This document shows, one piece after another, positions 6,972 to 15,855 of a stretch of DNA of 64,000 nucleotides. Every line of letters starts with the position of its first letter. Position 1 is the first letter of the stretch. The notes beneath the pieces are model-generated. The model saw only the letters and a program-made list of their open reading frames with translations, was not told where the DNA came from and ran no database searches. Location: contig NZ_CP108131.1 in the NCBI RefSeq assembly GCF_036203305.1, forward strand, positions 744,001 through 808,000, read 5' to 3'. The stretch comes from Streptomyces sp. NBC_00190 (GTDB lineage Bacteria > Actinomycetota > Actinomycetes > Streptomycetales > Streptomycetaceae). The position numbers were made by a program, and so were the translations under genes.

Positions 6972-9782
6972 GTGGCGCGCTTCGACCCGCGCGGGCGGGT
7001 GAACCGGGCACTGCTCGTCGGCGTACCCACGTACGAGTTCACGCAGCCCGGTCACCCCTTCGGAGTGCCCGGCAATCTTGAGGCGGTCGAGCACAATCTC
7101 GTCGGCCTCGCGGCTGCGCTGCGCGAGGGCGGGATGTTCGGCGAGGAGGAGATCGGAGTCTTCCGGCCGCTCAACGTGCACGAATTCGACCGTCGCCTGG
7201 ACGACGCCGTCGACGAGGCCGAGGGCCTGCTCCTGCTCTACTTCTCCGGGCACGGTGCCGTGCCCAGCAACGGTGACGAACTGTGGCTCCTGATGCACTC
7301 GGCAACGATCGAGGCGGGCGCACAGTCGGTGTTCCGAGGCGCCATTACCTGGAAGAGCGTCCTGACCGTGCTGACCCACACCAGCGCGGAACACGTGGTC
7401 GTCGTGCTCGACTGCTGCTACGCGGGCAACGCGTCGGCGGCGTGGGACGCGCTCGACACCTCCCAGCGGCAGCGGATCTCGCTGTTGATGAGCGTGCAGG
7501 CCAACAACCGGATCGACGCGGGGGACGACGCCACCCCGACTCCCTTCACGGCGCAGCTGATACGCCTCCTGCGCGTCGACGACGGGCACGGGGCTCCCGT
7601 GGGTTTCAAGGAACTGGCGGAGAAGCTGTGGGCGTACATGTCCGTCCATCACACGACGCTGCGCGAGCCCGCCGAGAACTGGGAGCCGCAGAGCCGCCCG
7701 GCCGGTCCGGGCACGGACGTGCTGCTCGCAGCGGGCTCCGCACCCGACGCGAGCGCGTCGGACGGGCAGGGCGGGGGCCGGCCGGAGGACCAGGCGGACT
7801 CCGGGACCGACGGCCCGCAGCTCCAGGGCACGGCAGCCGAAACTGCCGTGACAGCCGAGACGGACTTAACAGCCGAGGCGGACGTGGCACGCGTGCCGTT
7901 ATGGGGCCGCCGGTCGCTGTGGCCACTTCCCGGAAGTCGCCGCCCGCGCCCGGCCGACGAGCCGGGCCGGACGGGCCGTCCACGCCTCACCGGCAGGACC
8001 CGCGTGGCGGCGGTCAGCGCCGCGGTGCTCATCGTGCTCGCCGGTCTCGTCCCCGCCGGGCACCTACTCGCCGGATACCTCGCCGACGCGCTCCCCTGCA
8101 AGCCGCCGCTCGAACTCCGGCTGCTCACCGACCCCGACCTCGAGTCCACCGTGCGCAAGGCGACGGAGGTGTACCTGGTGTCGGAAGCGAACCGGACCGA
8201 TGACGGCTGCCGACGCAACGGCATCACCGTGTACAGCGCCGGCGCCGCGCAGGTCGTCGCCGCGTTCCACGACCAGTCCGACCCGTGGCAGAGGCCCACG
8301 ACCGAGACCGTCAATCCGCAGCGCGACATCGGCCCCCAGCCGGACATCTGGATTCCCGCGACCTCGGCGAGCGCCGCCCGCGCCCGCCCGCCCCAAGACC
8401 AGCGCAGCTACGCGGAACTGCTCGTCGACCCCGCCCCGTTCGCCTACTCGCCCCTCGTGCTCGCCGTGCCCCAGCAGCTCGCGCAGGAGGGCGTCTCCGA
8501 GCGGAGCGGCGGGCTCGCGACGCTGATGGACGCACTGCGCAAGCGGGAGGCGAAGGCGGAGGTACGGCGCCCGGACCCGGAGCGCACGGACTCGGGCCTG
8601 GTGGCGACCATCGGCCTGTACGGCGCGGGAGGTGCCGGAGGTACGGGAGGGATGAGCGCGGCTGCCACCGCCGAACACCTCGTCAGGCAGCCCGGACCGC
8701 CCTCGCCCACCAGCGGGGACCTGCTGTGCGTCCTGCCCGACGACGACGCCGTGGACGACCGCACCGCGGCCCTGGTGCCGGAGTTCCTGCTGAAGTCCGG
8801 AGTGGGCTGCCACAGCACGACCCGGGCCCGGCGGATGGCCGCCTATCCCGATGACGCGCCGGGCCTGGACCCCACGTTCGTACGGGTGCGCTGGCGGGAG
8901 GCCGTCCGCGACGAGGCAGCGCGGCAGGATGCGGTCGAGCGGTTCCGCGCCTGGCTGACCGGCACGGGTCAGGGCGCGGCGGCGGGCGGCAAGGGGAAGG
9001 CCGGGGAGGAGATCCGGGGCGGACTCGTCGAGTTCGGCAAGGACGGCTTCCGCAGCGCCGCGAACGAACACCGCCCCCTCGCCCCCGACCTCACCTTCAG
9101 CGGATTCGGCGCCCTGGGCAATCCCCATAGCCTTGCCGCCCCGGCCCGCCAGGCCGCGATGGCCACGGCGCTGAAGGAGTACCGGGAAGCCAGCGGGCCC
9201 GGGCGGGTGCTGTTCCTGCTCGACAGTTCCGGCTCGATGGGCGACCTGTGGCAGGGGCCCGGCGGCGCGCCCGGCATCGTCAAGCAGTCGCTCGGCGGCC
9301 TGGGCAACGAGGACGAGTACGGCGTCTGGGCCGTCGCGGCCGCGCCCGGCGCCCCGCTCGCGCACCAGGAGCTGCTGCCCTTCGGCCGGTACCGGCGCGG
9401 GGAGGCCGAGCGTGCCATCGACCAACGGGCCCAGGTCAAGGACCTGGAAGCGGATCCGTACCAGGCCCTGATCTCGGCCCTGGAGTACATGACGCAGCGC
9501 GGCGCCGACGACGACCGTCCGCGGCTGATCGTCTTCATCACCGACGACGAGGACAACAACCGGCTGGCCGAGGGCGGACACCTGGACGCCTTGCGCGCGT
9601 ACGTGCGGGACAGGAAGGTTCCGGTGGTGATGGCATCCCTGGACAGCGGCGGCTGCGACAAGGGCAAGCCGGACGCCGTCGTCTCCGAGGCGACCGGCGG
9701 GCGCTGCCTGGACACCCGGACCGATCTGGTGGCCGGGCTGCGCGACGAGGTCGCCCGAGCGGGAACAGGAGGCGCGGAATGA
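6972..9782 (+). CDS. Transmembrane caspase-like protease with solute-binding and VWA domains
   Basis: A 936-residue fusion. Residues 10-255 are a caspase/metacaspase-like peptidase with the catalytic pair in YFSGHGA (His94) and VLDCCYAGN (Cys149 in the D-C-C position). A low-complexity linker (255-340) leads to one transmembrane helix (about 345-370). A periplasmic-binding-like region (about 378-710) follows. A C-terminal von Willebrand A domain (about 744-930) has an intact MIDAS motif, DSSGS (751-755), and a later TDDED. By the positive-inside rule, the protease faces the cytosol and the binding and VWA domains face outward. Two leucines in the linker (299 and 310) use TTA codons (7866-7868 and 7899-7901), so translation should need the bldA tRNA. 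The GTG start follows GAGGT. The stop overlaps the next gene. Confidence 0.85.
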   Translation: MARFDPRGRVNRALLVGVPTYEFTQPGHPFGVPGNLEAVEHNLVGLAAALREGGMFGEEEIGVFRPLNVHEFDRRLDDAVDEAEGLLLLYFSGHGAVPSNGDELWLLMHSATIEAGAQSVFRGAITWKSVLTVLTHTSAEHVVVVLDCCYAGNASAAWDALDTSQRQRISLLMSVQANNRIDAGDDATPTPFTAQLIRLLRVDDGHGAPVGFKELAEKLWAYMSVHHTTLREPAENWEPQSRPAGPGTDVLLAAGSAPDASASDGQGGGRPEDQADSGTDGPQLQGTAAETAVTAETDLTAEADVARVPLWGRRSLWPLPGSRRPRPADEPGRTGRPRLTGRTRVAAVSAAVLIVLAGLVPAGHLLAGYLADALPCKPPLELRLLTDPDLESTVRKATEVYLVSEANRTDDGCRRNGITVYSAGAAQVVAAFHDQSDPWQRPTTETVNPQRDIGPQPDIWIPATSASAARARPPQDQRSYAELLVDPAPFAYSPLVLAVPQQLAQEGVSERSGGLATLMDALRKREAKAEVRRPDPERTDSGLVATIGLYGAGGAGGTGGMSAAATAEHLVRQPGPPSPTSGDLLCVLPDDDAVDDRTAALVPEFLLKSGVGCHSTTRARRMAAYPDDAPGLDPTFVRVRWREAVRDEAARQDAVERFRAWLTGTGQGAAAGGKGKAGEEIRGGLVEFGKDGFRSAANEHRPLAPDLTFSGFGALGNPHSLAAPARQAAMATALKEYREASGPGRVLFLLDSSGSMGDLWQGPGGAPGIVKQSLGGLGNEDEYGVWAVAAAPGAPLAHQELLPFGRYRRGEAERAIDQRAQVKDLEADPYQALISALEYMTQRGADDDRPRLIVFITDDEDNNRLAEGGHLDALRAYVRDRKVPVVMASLDSGGCDKGKPDAVVSEATGGRCLDTRTDLVAGLRDEVARAGTGGAE

Positions 9783-11230
9783 CGCCCCGCAGCAGACGGC
9801 GCGGTATGTACGGCCGGTGCCCACGCGCCCTGGCCGCGGTCCTCGTGGCGGTCCTCACGCTGGGTGCGTGCAGCGGGGCCGGCGACGGCGGGTCGAAAGC
9901 CGCGGGCCAGCCGGCTGACAGCGGTGCCGCGGAGGGCGACATCGTGGTGGCCAGCGGACGTGACGTCACCGGCAAGGGCGGCGTCCGGCAGAAGCTGATC
10001 GAGCACTGGAACCGGCAGCAGGAGGACACGGGCTCCAGCTTCCGGGCCCGTCTGGTCGAGCTGCCGGGCTCGGCGGACCAGCAGCGCAGCCAGCTGCTGG
10101 GCGCGCTGCAGTCCGGCAGTGCGGAGTACGACGTGGTCAACCTCGACGTGACCTGGGTGCCGGAGTTCGCGGACGCGGGCCTGGTCCAGCAGCTCCCCGA
10201 CGACCTGGTGGACACCGACGTCATCCCCTCCGTCGCCGCCACGGCCAGCTGGGGCGGGAAGCTGTACGCCGCCCCGTTCAACAGCGATGTCGGGCTGCTC
10301 TTCTACCGCCGCGACTACCTGAAGAACTCGGGCGTCACGAACACCGAGCTCGGCAAGGGCACCGAGTGGTCCACGGTCCAGCAGCTCATCGGCACCGTGG
10401 GTGACGCCGGCCGGAGCGCGCAGAACGGCTACGAGAAGGGGTGGACCACCCAGCTCGCACCGTACGAGGGCCTCACCGTCAACGGCATCGAGTCGTTCGC
10501 CTCCGCCGTCGACGGCCTCCGCCTCACCGACGGGGCCGGCCAGTACACCGGTTCCGTGCAGGACCTGGAGGCGGGGCTGAAGGAGCTGCGCGACCGTACC
10601 AACGCCCCCTACACCTTGGGAGATGCCAGCCGCTCCGACGAGGCCGAGTCCCTCGGCGACTTCGCCGACGGCCGAACGGCCTTCCTGCGCCACTGGCCGT
10701 ACGCCTACCGCAGCCTGCACCAGTCCCTGACCGACCAGCAGCTGGGGGTGGCCCCGCTGCCCGGCAAGGCGGTGCTGGGAGGCCAGAACCTGGCCGTGAC
10801 CAAGGCGTCGAAGCGCGGCACCGCGGCCAAGGCGCTGATCAGGTTCCTCACCGGCCGGGACAGCGAGCGCTGTCTGCTCGACGAGGGGTTCGCGGCAACC
10901 AGGCTGTCCGCGTACAACGACAACGGCCTGACCTGCGCCACGGACAAACCCGCCGCCCCGGCTGCCACCGCGTCCGCGTCCCCATCCGCGTCCGCCGAGA
11001 GCACCGACCGCATGCCGCGGGACAAGCAGGGCCGCCCCGCGTACGCGCGCGACACCCTTCTTCCCGCGCTGCAGAACGCCGTCCAGCGCCCCCGCACCCC
11101 TCTGTACGGCGCCTTCACCCAGACCTTCACCACAGAACTGCGACGCCTCTACGCCGACAAACCCCCATCGGACGCGCAACTGGCGAAGGACCTGCACGCA
11201 AAGCTGAGGAGCGCGCTGCCCCACACGTGA
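9779..11230 (+). CDS. Extracellular solute-binding lipoprotein of the caspase operon
   Basis: A 483-residue protein with an export signal: a basic N-terminus (TPRSRRRG), a hydrophobic core and an LGAC lipobox (Cys at about residue 33). The mature part is a family 1-type solute-binding fold (SSFRARLVELPGSADQQ near the start, YDVVNLDVTWVPEF, then FNSDVGLLFYRRDYL). It is typical of sugar ABC transporter receptors, but no permease or ATPase gene lies nearby. A Ser/Ala/Pro-rich insert (about 380-405) precedes a short helical C-terminus. Its ATG overlaps the caspase stop codon (ATGA), which implies translational coupling. I infer that it works as an external sensor for the caspase receptor and not for transport. 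Confidence 0.8.
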   Translation: MTPRSRRRGMYGRCPRALAAVLVAVLTLGACSGAGDGGSKAAGQPADSGAAEGDIVVASGRDVTGKGGVRQKLIEHWNRQQEDTGSSFRARLVELPGSADQQRSQLLGALQSGSAEYDVVNLDVTWVPEFADAGLVQQLPDDLVDTDVIPSVAATASWGGKLYAAPFNSDVGLLFYRRDYLKNSGVTNTELGKGTEWSTVQQLIGTVGDAGRSAQNGYEKGWTTQLAPYEGLTVNGIESFASAVDGLRLTDGAGQYTGSVQDLEAGLKELRDRTNAPYTLGDASRSDEAESLGDFADGRTAFLRHWPYAYRSLHQSLTDQQLGVAPLPGKAVLGGQNLAVTKASKRGTAAKALIRFLTGRDSERCLLDEGFAATRLSAYNDNGLTCATDKPAAPAATASASPSASAESTDRMPRDKQGRPAYARDTLLPALQNAVQRPRTPLYGAFTQTFTTELRRLYADKPPSDAQLAKDLHAKLRSALPHT

Positions 11231-11275
11231 CGACGGCGCCCCTGGCCGCGTCGGCGCTCCCGTACGGACGTGCCC

Positions 11276-11293
11276 TGTCACACGCCTGTGACA
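11276..11293 (+). terminator. Inverted repeat after the caspase operon
   Basis: TGTCACA-CGCC-TGTGACA, a perfect 7-bp stem with a 4-base loop, 45 bases after the lipoprotein stop. It could be a terminator or an operator for the LuxR-type gene that follows; the sequence does not decide. Confidence 0.35.
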
Positions 11294-11417
11294 GTCGGCG
11301 GACACCGTCATGAAGTCGAGCCGCCAGGCTCTTAAGAACAGACAAAAGAGACATTTAGCCCCCTGCTTCCGAGGACGTGAGCAGTGATGACCTAGCCGAT
11401 TCGGCGGAGGAAATCCC

Positions 11418-11648
11418 ATGAGCCTCACACTCGCGACGCCGCACACCGAAGCCCCCGCAGTCGCGCTGGCCCCGCGCGAGCAGGAAGCACTGCACCACAT
11501 CGCCGCAGGTCACACCTACCTGCAGACGGCCCGCCACATGGGACTCTCCAAGCACACCGTCGACGCCTACCTCCGCCGCATCCGCGCCAAGCTGAACGTC
11601 CACAGCACCGCCGAGCTCACCCGACTGGCCATCGGCCTGGGGCTGTGA
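11418..11648 (+). CDS. Stand-alone LuxR-type HTH protein
   Basis: A 76-residue protein that is almost entirely a GerE/LuxR DNA-binding domain. LAPREQEALHHIAAGHT gives the first helices, and GLSKHTVDAYLRRIRAKLNV the recognition helix. There is no receiver or ligand-binding domain. GGAGGAA lies seven bases before the ATG. Short LuxR-only proteins of this kind are frequent in Streptomyces and may act as transcription factors or as competitors of full-length regulators. It sits between the caspase operon and a lipoprotein gene. A regulatory link to either is possible but not shown. Confidence 0.8.
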   Translation: MSLTLATPHTEAPAVALAPREQEALHHIAAGHTYLQTARHMGLSKHTVDAYLRRIRAKLNVHSTAELTRLAIGLGL

Positions 11649-11801
11649 CAGCAGGCCACCGAGCCGTTACACCGCGTACGGCACCCCTTCGGTCCCTCCT
11701 TCGGCCGTCATCCCGCTGGCTGCGCAGCGGATGCCTCCCGGCGCGTGGCACGCCATGCTGCGGTCAACGGCAGCCATCACTGGACAGACGAGGACCGAAC
11801 C

Positions 11802-12146
11802 ATGTCCCACCTCCGGCATATCGGCGTCATCACCGGGGCGGCACTGCTGCTCACGGCCACGGCCTGCTCGACCGGCAAGAACACCCTGGGCGAACTCAGC
11901 TTCCGCGCCGCCGACTCCCCGGTCGTGGTCTCGTACACGAACACCCCCGTCCAGGGCTGCCACAAGATCGGCCTCCCGCGCGGCGCGGCGCAGGTGGTGA
12001 ACAACACCCAGCTCGACGTCGTCCTCTACCGAACGCCGGAGTGCCAGAAGACCGACAAGGCCCCCGGAATCTACATCCCGATGTCCACCTCGAACGTGAC
12101 CGCACCCGACACCCTGCCGTGGCGCAGTTTCAGCGTCGTCCACTGA
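11802..12146 (+). CDS. Small secreted lipoprotein of unknown function
   Basis: A 114-residue protein. The first 22 residues form a lipoprotein signal with the lipobox TATAC (Cys at about residue 22). The mature part is short and beta-rich (SPVVVSYTNTPVQGCHKIGLP, then QVVNNTQLDVVLYRTPECQ), with two further cysteines that could form a disulfide. I chose ATG 11802 over the longer frame from 11745 because the signal peptide begins there. The family is unknown to me; comparable small lipoproteins are common in Streptomyces. It converges on the monooxygenase gene with 24 bases between. Confidence 0.65.
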   Translation: MSHLRHIGVITGAALLLTATACSTGKNTLGELSFRAADSPVVVSYTNTPVQGCHKIGLPRGAAQVVNNTQLDVVLYRTPECQKTDKAPGIYIPMSTSNVTAPDTLPWRSFSVVH

Positions 12147-12170
12147 CCGGTTCCGGGGCGTTCCAGGGCG

Positions 12171-13748
12171 TTACGAGGGGGGTGCCGAGCCGGTGATCGC
12201 GGTGAGGGCGTCGCGGAGGGCGGAGTCGCTCGACGGGTGGTCGTGCCAGCGGGCACCGACGTGGCCGTCAGGCCGGATGAGCAGTGCCCCGTGCGGGGGA
12301 AGGCGGCAGAGGTCTGCCTGCTCGGCGGTGAGCGTCTCGATGCGCAGCGGCCATGGTGCGGCCGTTCGCCGCTGCCACGGGGTGGGGTCCGGAGTGAGCA
12401 GGGTGAACCATTCGCCGAAGGCGTCGAGCGTGGAGCGGTCGCGTGTGAGCCAGAGGTGCGGCATGCGGTGGCCCGGCTCCGCGGTGGGGACGTAGTCCGT
12501 GCCCGCGCCGGACGGCTCGGGTGGGGTGTTGCTGCCGGTCAGGACGGCGTCGGAGTGGTAGGTGACGCCGAACACGAGGCCGAGCTGGGCGAAGTACCGC
12601 TCCGACCAGGGCAGTTCGGTCTGAGCCGGCGCTGCTTCGCCGGTTCGGAGCTGCTCGCGGCGCCGGCTCTGCACCTCGATCGCCAGCTGGGTGTTGGCCA
12701 CCGCTTGGCGGAGAGTCAGGTGGGCAACGGGGTGTCGTTCCGCTTCGTACGTCTCCAGCACGGTTGATCCGGCCCACCCTTTGAGCACGCCTGCCAGTTT
12801 CCAGCACAGGTTGTGCACATCGGCGATGCCCGCGTTCATGCCCATGCCGCCGAAGACGGGGATCGCGTGCGCGGCGTCGCCGGCCAGCAGGATCCGGCCG
12901 TGGTGGAAACGTTCGGCGACGAACGCGTTCATCACCCAGTGCTGAACCCGCACCACGTCGGCCCGTACGCCGGCCCTGGGCCCGAGGGCGCGCGAGACGA
13001 GGTCGGACCAGTCGACGCGCGCGGTGTCTTCGGGTGTGGGGCCGAACCAGGCCCAGCCCCCCTCGGGGTAGAGCGGGGCGATGGATCCGTGCGGGGTGAA
13101 GTAGACCCCGGCGGGCTGCTGGGCGCACCAGCGGCTGAGGTCGGCGTCGAACACGACGGTGGTGAAGCCCGCCATCGCTCCGGGGCCGGCGGTGTCGATT
13201 CCCAGCCGTTGCCGGACCGTGGAGTTCGCGCCGTCGGCGGCGATCACGTAACGGGCCCGGACCGTGGTCCCTTCACCGCGTCGGCGGTCGACGAGCGAGG
13301 CCGCGACGCTCCCGGGTTCTTCGGCCAGACCGACGAGCTCGGCCTCGAACCGCATCTGCCCGTCCGCCGCGGCGAGCAGCGTGGGCTCCAGTCGGTCCTG
13401 CGAGGTGACCACGCCGATCACGGGGCTTTCGGGGATCGGCGCGTTGACCCCCACCATCGCCGCGGTGGCGAAGTCGCCGTCGTGCAGGGTGTCACGGAAG
13501 CGGACGCGCCCGAATTCCGGTGCGAACGCGCCGGCCGTGATCCGGGCGGCGAGGCCGAGCTGGCGGAAGATCTCCATCGAGCGCGCGTTGACCAGCCGGG
13601 ACCGGGGGAAGGGTGACAGCTCGCGGTGTTTCTCGACGAGCAGCGTCCGCACACCCCAGCGTTCCAGCAGCGCCCGGGCGGTCAGACCCACCGGCCCACC
13701 GCCGACGATCAATACCTCGACCTCGGCGTTCTGCACGTGACTCAGCAC
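12171..13748 (-). CDS. FAD-dependent aromatic monooxygenase (PHBH/RdmE type)
   Basis: A 525-residue class A flavoprotein monooxygenase. The N-terminal Rossmann motif is VLIVGGGPVGL (about residues 11-21). The middle DG motif is YVIAADGANSTVRQRLG (about 175-191). The GD motif, LAGDAAHAIPVFGGMGMN (about 288-305), binds FAD and NADPH. A thioredoxin-like C-terminal part is present as in polyketide hydroxylases. Such enzymes hydroxylate aromatic rings, often in polyketide tailoring or aromatic catabolism; no biosynthetic cluster surrounds it here, so catabolism is as likely. The long frame starts at 13847, but GTG 13748 gives the usual N-terminus and leaves space for a divergent promoter shared with the reductase gene at 13895. 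Confidence 0.8.
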   Translation of the reverse strand: MLSHVQNAEVEVLIVGGGPVGLTARALLERWGVRTLLVEKHRELSPFPRSRLVNARSMEIFRQLGLAARITAGAFAPEFGRVRFRDTLHDGDFATAAMVGVNAPIPESPVIGVVTSQDRLEPTLLAAADGQMRFEAELVGLAEEPGSVAASLVDRRRGEGTTVRARYVIAADGANSTVRQRLGIDTAGPGAMAGFTTVVFDADLSRWCAQQPAGVYFTPHGSIAPLYPEGGWAWFGPTPEDTARVDWSDLVSRALGPRAGVRADVVRVQHWVMNAFVAERFHHGRILLAGDAAHAIPVFGGMGMNAGIADVHNLCWKLAGVLKGWAGSTVLETYEAERHPVAHLTLRQAVANTQLAIEVQSRRREQLRTGEAAPAQTELPWSERYFAQLGLVFGVTYHSDAVLTGSNTPPEPSGAGTDYVPTAEPGHRMPHLWLTRDRSTLDAFGEWFTLLTPDPTPWQRRTAAPWPLRIETLTAEQADLCRLPPHGALLIRPDGHVGARWHDHPSSDSALRDALTAITGSAPPS

Positions 13749-13882
13749 GTGGCCAACCGTAGACCTGCCCTTCCCGTGCCCGGCGAATTCCGGCCGGCGC
13801 CGGGCACCCGGCGTGTCGCGGCCGAGGTCACCGTGCCCGTCGAGCACCGCGGGCCTGGCATGAGCGCAACACGCACTCGCGC

Positions 13883-13888
13883 TAGTGT
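13883..13888 (+). promoter_or_regulatory. -10 element (TAGTGT), leaderless start
   Basis: TAGTGT ends six bases before the GTG at 13895 and fits TANNNT. No ribosome-binding site is present, so the transcript is probably leaderless. It lies in the short divergent region shared with the monooxygenase gene. Confidence 0.4.
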
Positions 13889-13894
13889 TCGCGG

Positions 13895-14836
13895 GTGAGT
13901 CTTTATGTCGTGATGGGATTCGGGCCTGCCGGGGCGGCTACCGCCCGGCTGCTGGCCGAGCAGGGGCACTCCGTACGGGTCGTCACCAGATCGGGCCGGC
14001 CCACGGAGCCCGGCATCGAACACGTCGCCTTCGACGCGACGGACAGCAGGCGACTGATCGAGGCGTCGCAGGGCGCGGCCGCGATCGTCAGCTGTGCCGC
14101 ACCGCCCTACCATCACTGGACGAGTCAATGGCCGCCGCTGGCCTCGTCGGCTTGCGCGGCTGCCGAGGCCACCGGGGCCGTCCTGGTCATGCTGGGCAAC
14201 CTCTACGGCTACGGTCCGGTGGACGGTCCCATGACCGAGAAGCTGCCGCTCGCGGCGACCGGCGCCAAGGGGCGTGTGCGCGTCGCCCTCTGGGAGCAGG
14301 CGCGGAACCTGCACGAACAGGGTCGTATCAGAGCGGTCGAGGTGCGGGCCTCGGACTTCTTCGGGCCCGGCGTGACCGACGGCGGGCACCTGGCCGCACG
14401 AGTGATGCCACGGCTGCTGCGCGGCAAACCGGTCTCCACTCTCGGGGATCCGGACGCCCCGCACAGCTGGAGCTATCTCCCCGATGTGGCCAGGGCCTTG
14501 GCCGAGGTGGCGGGCGAGGAGCGGGCCTGGGGACGGGCCTGGCACGTCCCGACGGAGCCCGCGCTGTCCACCCGGGAGATGATCGACCGCCTTGCCGCGC
14601 AGTCGCGGACGGGGCCGGTCGCGGTGCGCAGACTGCCGTCGGCCGCGCTGGGTATCGCGTCGGTCTTCTCACCCCTGATCCGGGAACTGAAAGAGATCCG
14701 CTACCAGTTCGACCGTCCGTTCGTCGTCGACTCCAGCGCGTACGAAGCGGAATTCACGGTACGAGCCACCCCCGTCGATGAGCAGGTCAAGGCGACGGTC
14801 GGCTGGTGGCGTGAGCGGCTGGGCGCCACGCGATGA
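13895..14836 (+). CDS. NAD(P)-dependent epimerase/reductase (extended SDR-like)
   Basis: A 313-residue protein with an N-terminal Rossmann loop (YVVMGFGPAGAATARLL, residues 4-20). This is a GxGxxG variant close to that of extended short-chain dehydrogenases and atypical NmrA-like proteins. TRSGRPTEPG follows strand two and favours NADP. Residues 105-117 read LGNLYGYGPVDGP, matching the YxxxK-region loop of epimerases only loosely, and the canonical YxxxK is not seen. The substrate is unknown. Its last bases overlap the start of the thpR gene, so the two are likely expressed together. Divergent from the monooxygenase gene. Confidence 0.75.
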   Translation: MSLYVVMGFGPAGAATARLLAEQGHSVRVVTRSGRPTEPGIEHVAFDATDSRRLIEASQGAAAIVSCAAPPYHHWTSQWPPLASSACAAAEATGAVLVMLGNLYGYGPVDGPMTEKLPLAATGAKGRVRVALWEQARNLHEQGRIRAVEVRASDFFGPGVTDGGHLAARVMPRLLRGKPVSTLGDPDAPHSWSYLPDVARALAEVAGEERAWGRAWHVPTEPALSTREMIDRLAAQSRTGPVAVRRLPSAALGIASVFSPLIRELKEIRYQFDRPFVVDSSAYEAEFTVRATPVDEQVKATVGWWRERLGATR

Positions 14837-15450
14837 GTACGAAGTCCCTCGTGAACGAACAGGTCCAGACCTCGACCGTGCGCGTGTTCATCGCCCTCGC
14901 CCCGCCCGACGACGCGAAGGAGGAGCTGGCACGGGAACTGCGGCCCGCCTACGACGCGTACCCGCGCATGCGATGGAACCGCATCGAGGACTGGCACATC
15001 ACCCTGGCGTTCCTCGGCGAGCTCCCGGTGACGACCGTCCCGCTCCTGCAACCACCGCTCGCCGACCTCGCGGCGACGCGCCAACCCCTGCGACTGGACT
15101 TGCGCGGCGGCGGACACTTCGGCGATCGGGTGCTGTGGAGCGGGGTCGGCGGAGACGTGGAGGGGCTGCACCGGCTCGCCACCGACGTACGCGCCGTGCT
15201 CAGGGAATGCGGTGTCACCTTTGTGGAACGTCCGCTGAACCCCCATCTGACGCTGGCCCGCGCCCGCCGGAACGACCCCTCGTGCGCGGTGGAGGCGGCC
15301 GCCGGACTCGCCTCGTTCACCGGCCGCCCATGGCAGGCCGAACGCCTGCACCTGGTCGGCAGCAACATCGGCCGCGGCCCGGGGCCGATCCACTACCGCG
15401 ACATCGAAGCCTGGAACTTCGGCGGCGAGGAAGGGCCGGAAGCCCCCTGA
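14833..15450 (+). CDS. thpR: RNA 2',3'-cyclic 3'-phosphodiesterase
   Basis: A 205-residue 2H-phosphoesterase. Both HxTx catalytic motifs are present and well spaced: HITL at residues 55-58 and HLTL at 138-141. FIALAPPDD near the N-terminus and a C-terminal LHLVGSNIGRGPGPIHY strand complete the ThpR pattern. The family opens RNA 2',3'-cyclic phosphates and was first described as a 2'-5' RNA ligase. The gene starts four bases inside the end of the reductase gene (ATGAG overlap), suggesting coupled translation. The first 15 residues before the core are variable, so a slightly later start is possible. Confidence 0.88.
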   Translation: MSTKSLVNEQVQTSTVRVFIALAPPDDAKEELARELRPAYDAYPRMRWNRIEDWHITLAFLGELPVTTVPLLQPPLADLAATRQPLRLDLRGGGHFGDRVLWSGVGGDVEGLHRLATDVRAVLRECGVTFVERPLNPHLTLARARRNDPSCAVEAAAGLASFTGRPWQAERLHLVGSNIGRGPGPIHYRDIEAWNFGGEEGPEAP

Positions 15451-15473
15451 CAACGTGCCGACCGGCGGTGTGA

Positions 15474-15779
15474 TTGGCTGAGCGGCATGAGTGCTACGCG
15501 GCCCCGTCCCGCGCCACCGACCTCTCCGGACTTCCCCCGGCCTATGTCGAGGTCGGGTCGGCCGAGACGTTCCGGGACGAGGGCGTGGCGTACGCGAACA
15601 CGATCTGGCAGTCCGGCGGCCAGGCTGAACTGCACGTATGGCCCGGTGCCTGTCACGGCTTCGACGGCCTGGCACCGCATGCCGCACTCACCCAGGACGC
15701 GCGCAGCGCCCGTACCCGCTGGCTCCAGCGCCTGCTCGCACAGTCCGGCACGACGAACAGGCCGGACGCCGAGGCGTAG
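15474..15779 (+). pseudogene. C-terminal remnant of an alpha/beta hydrolase (HSL-type esterase)
   Basis: This frame reads YAAPSRATDLSGLPPAY, then VGSAETFRDEGVAYA, then WPGACHGFD. Those are the last third of hormone-sensitive-lipase-type esterases, including the catalytic-acid loop (E-x-x-RDE region) and the catalytic His of CHGFD. The oxyanion HGGG and nucleophile GDSAGG segments are absent; upstream lies intact thpR instead. With only a TTG start and no ribosome-binding site, it is most likely a truncated, non-functional leftover. Confidence 0.7.
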
Positions 15780-15855
15780 AGCGCCCGCATGGGGTGGCCG
15801 GGTCTCCCGCCTGCCCGCCTGCCCGTCAGCCGTCAGCCGCGGGCCGCGGTCCGAT

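Noticed and set aside
11276..11293. TGTCACA-TGTGACA as a CRP-type operator
   Set aside because: CRP sites read TGTGA-N6-TCACA; the arms here point the other way, so a terminator or different operator is more likely.
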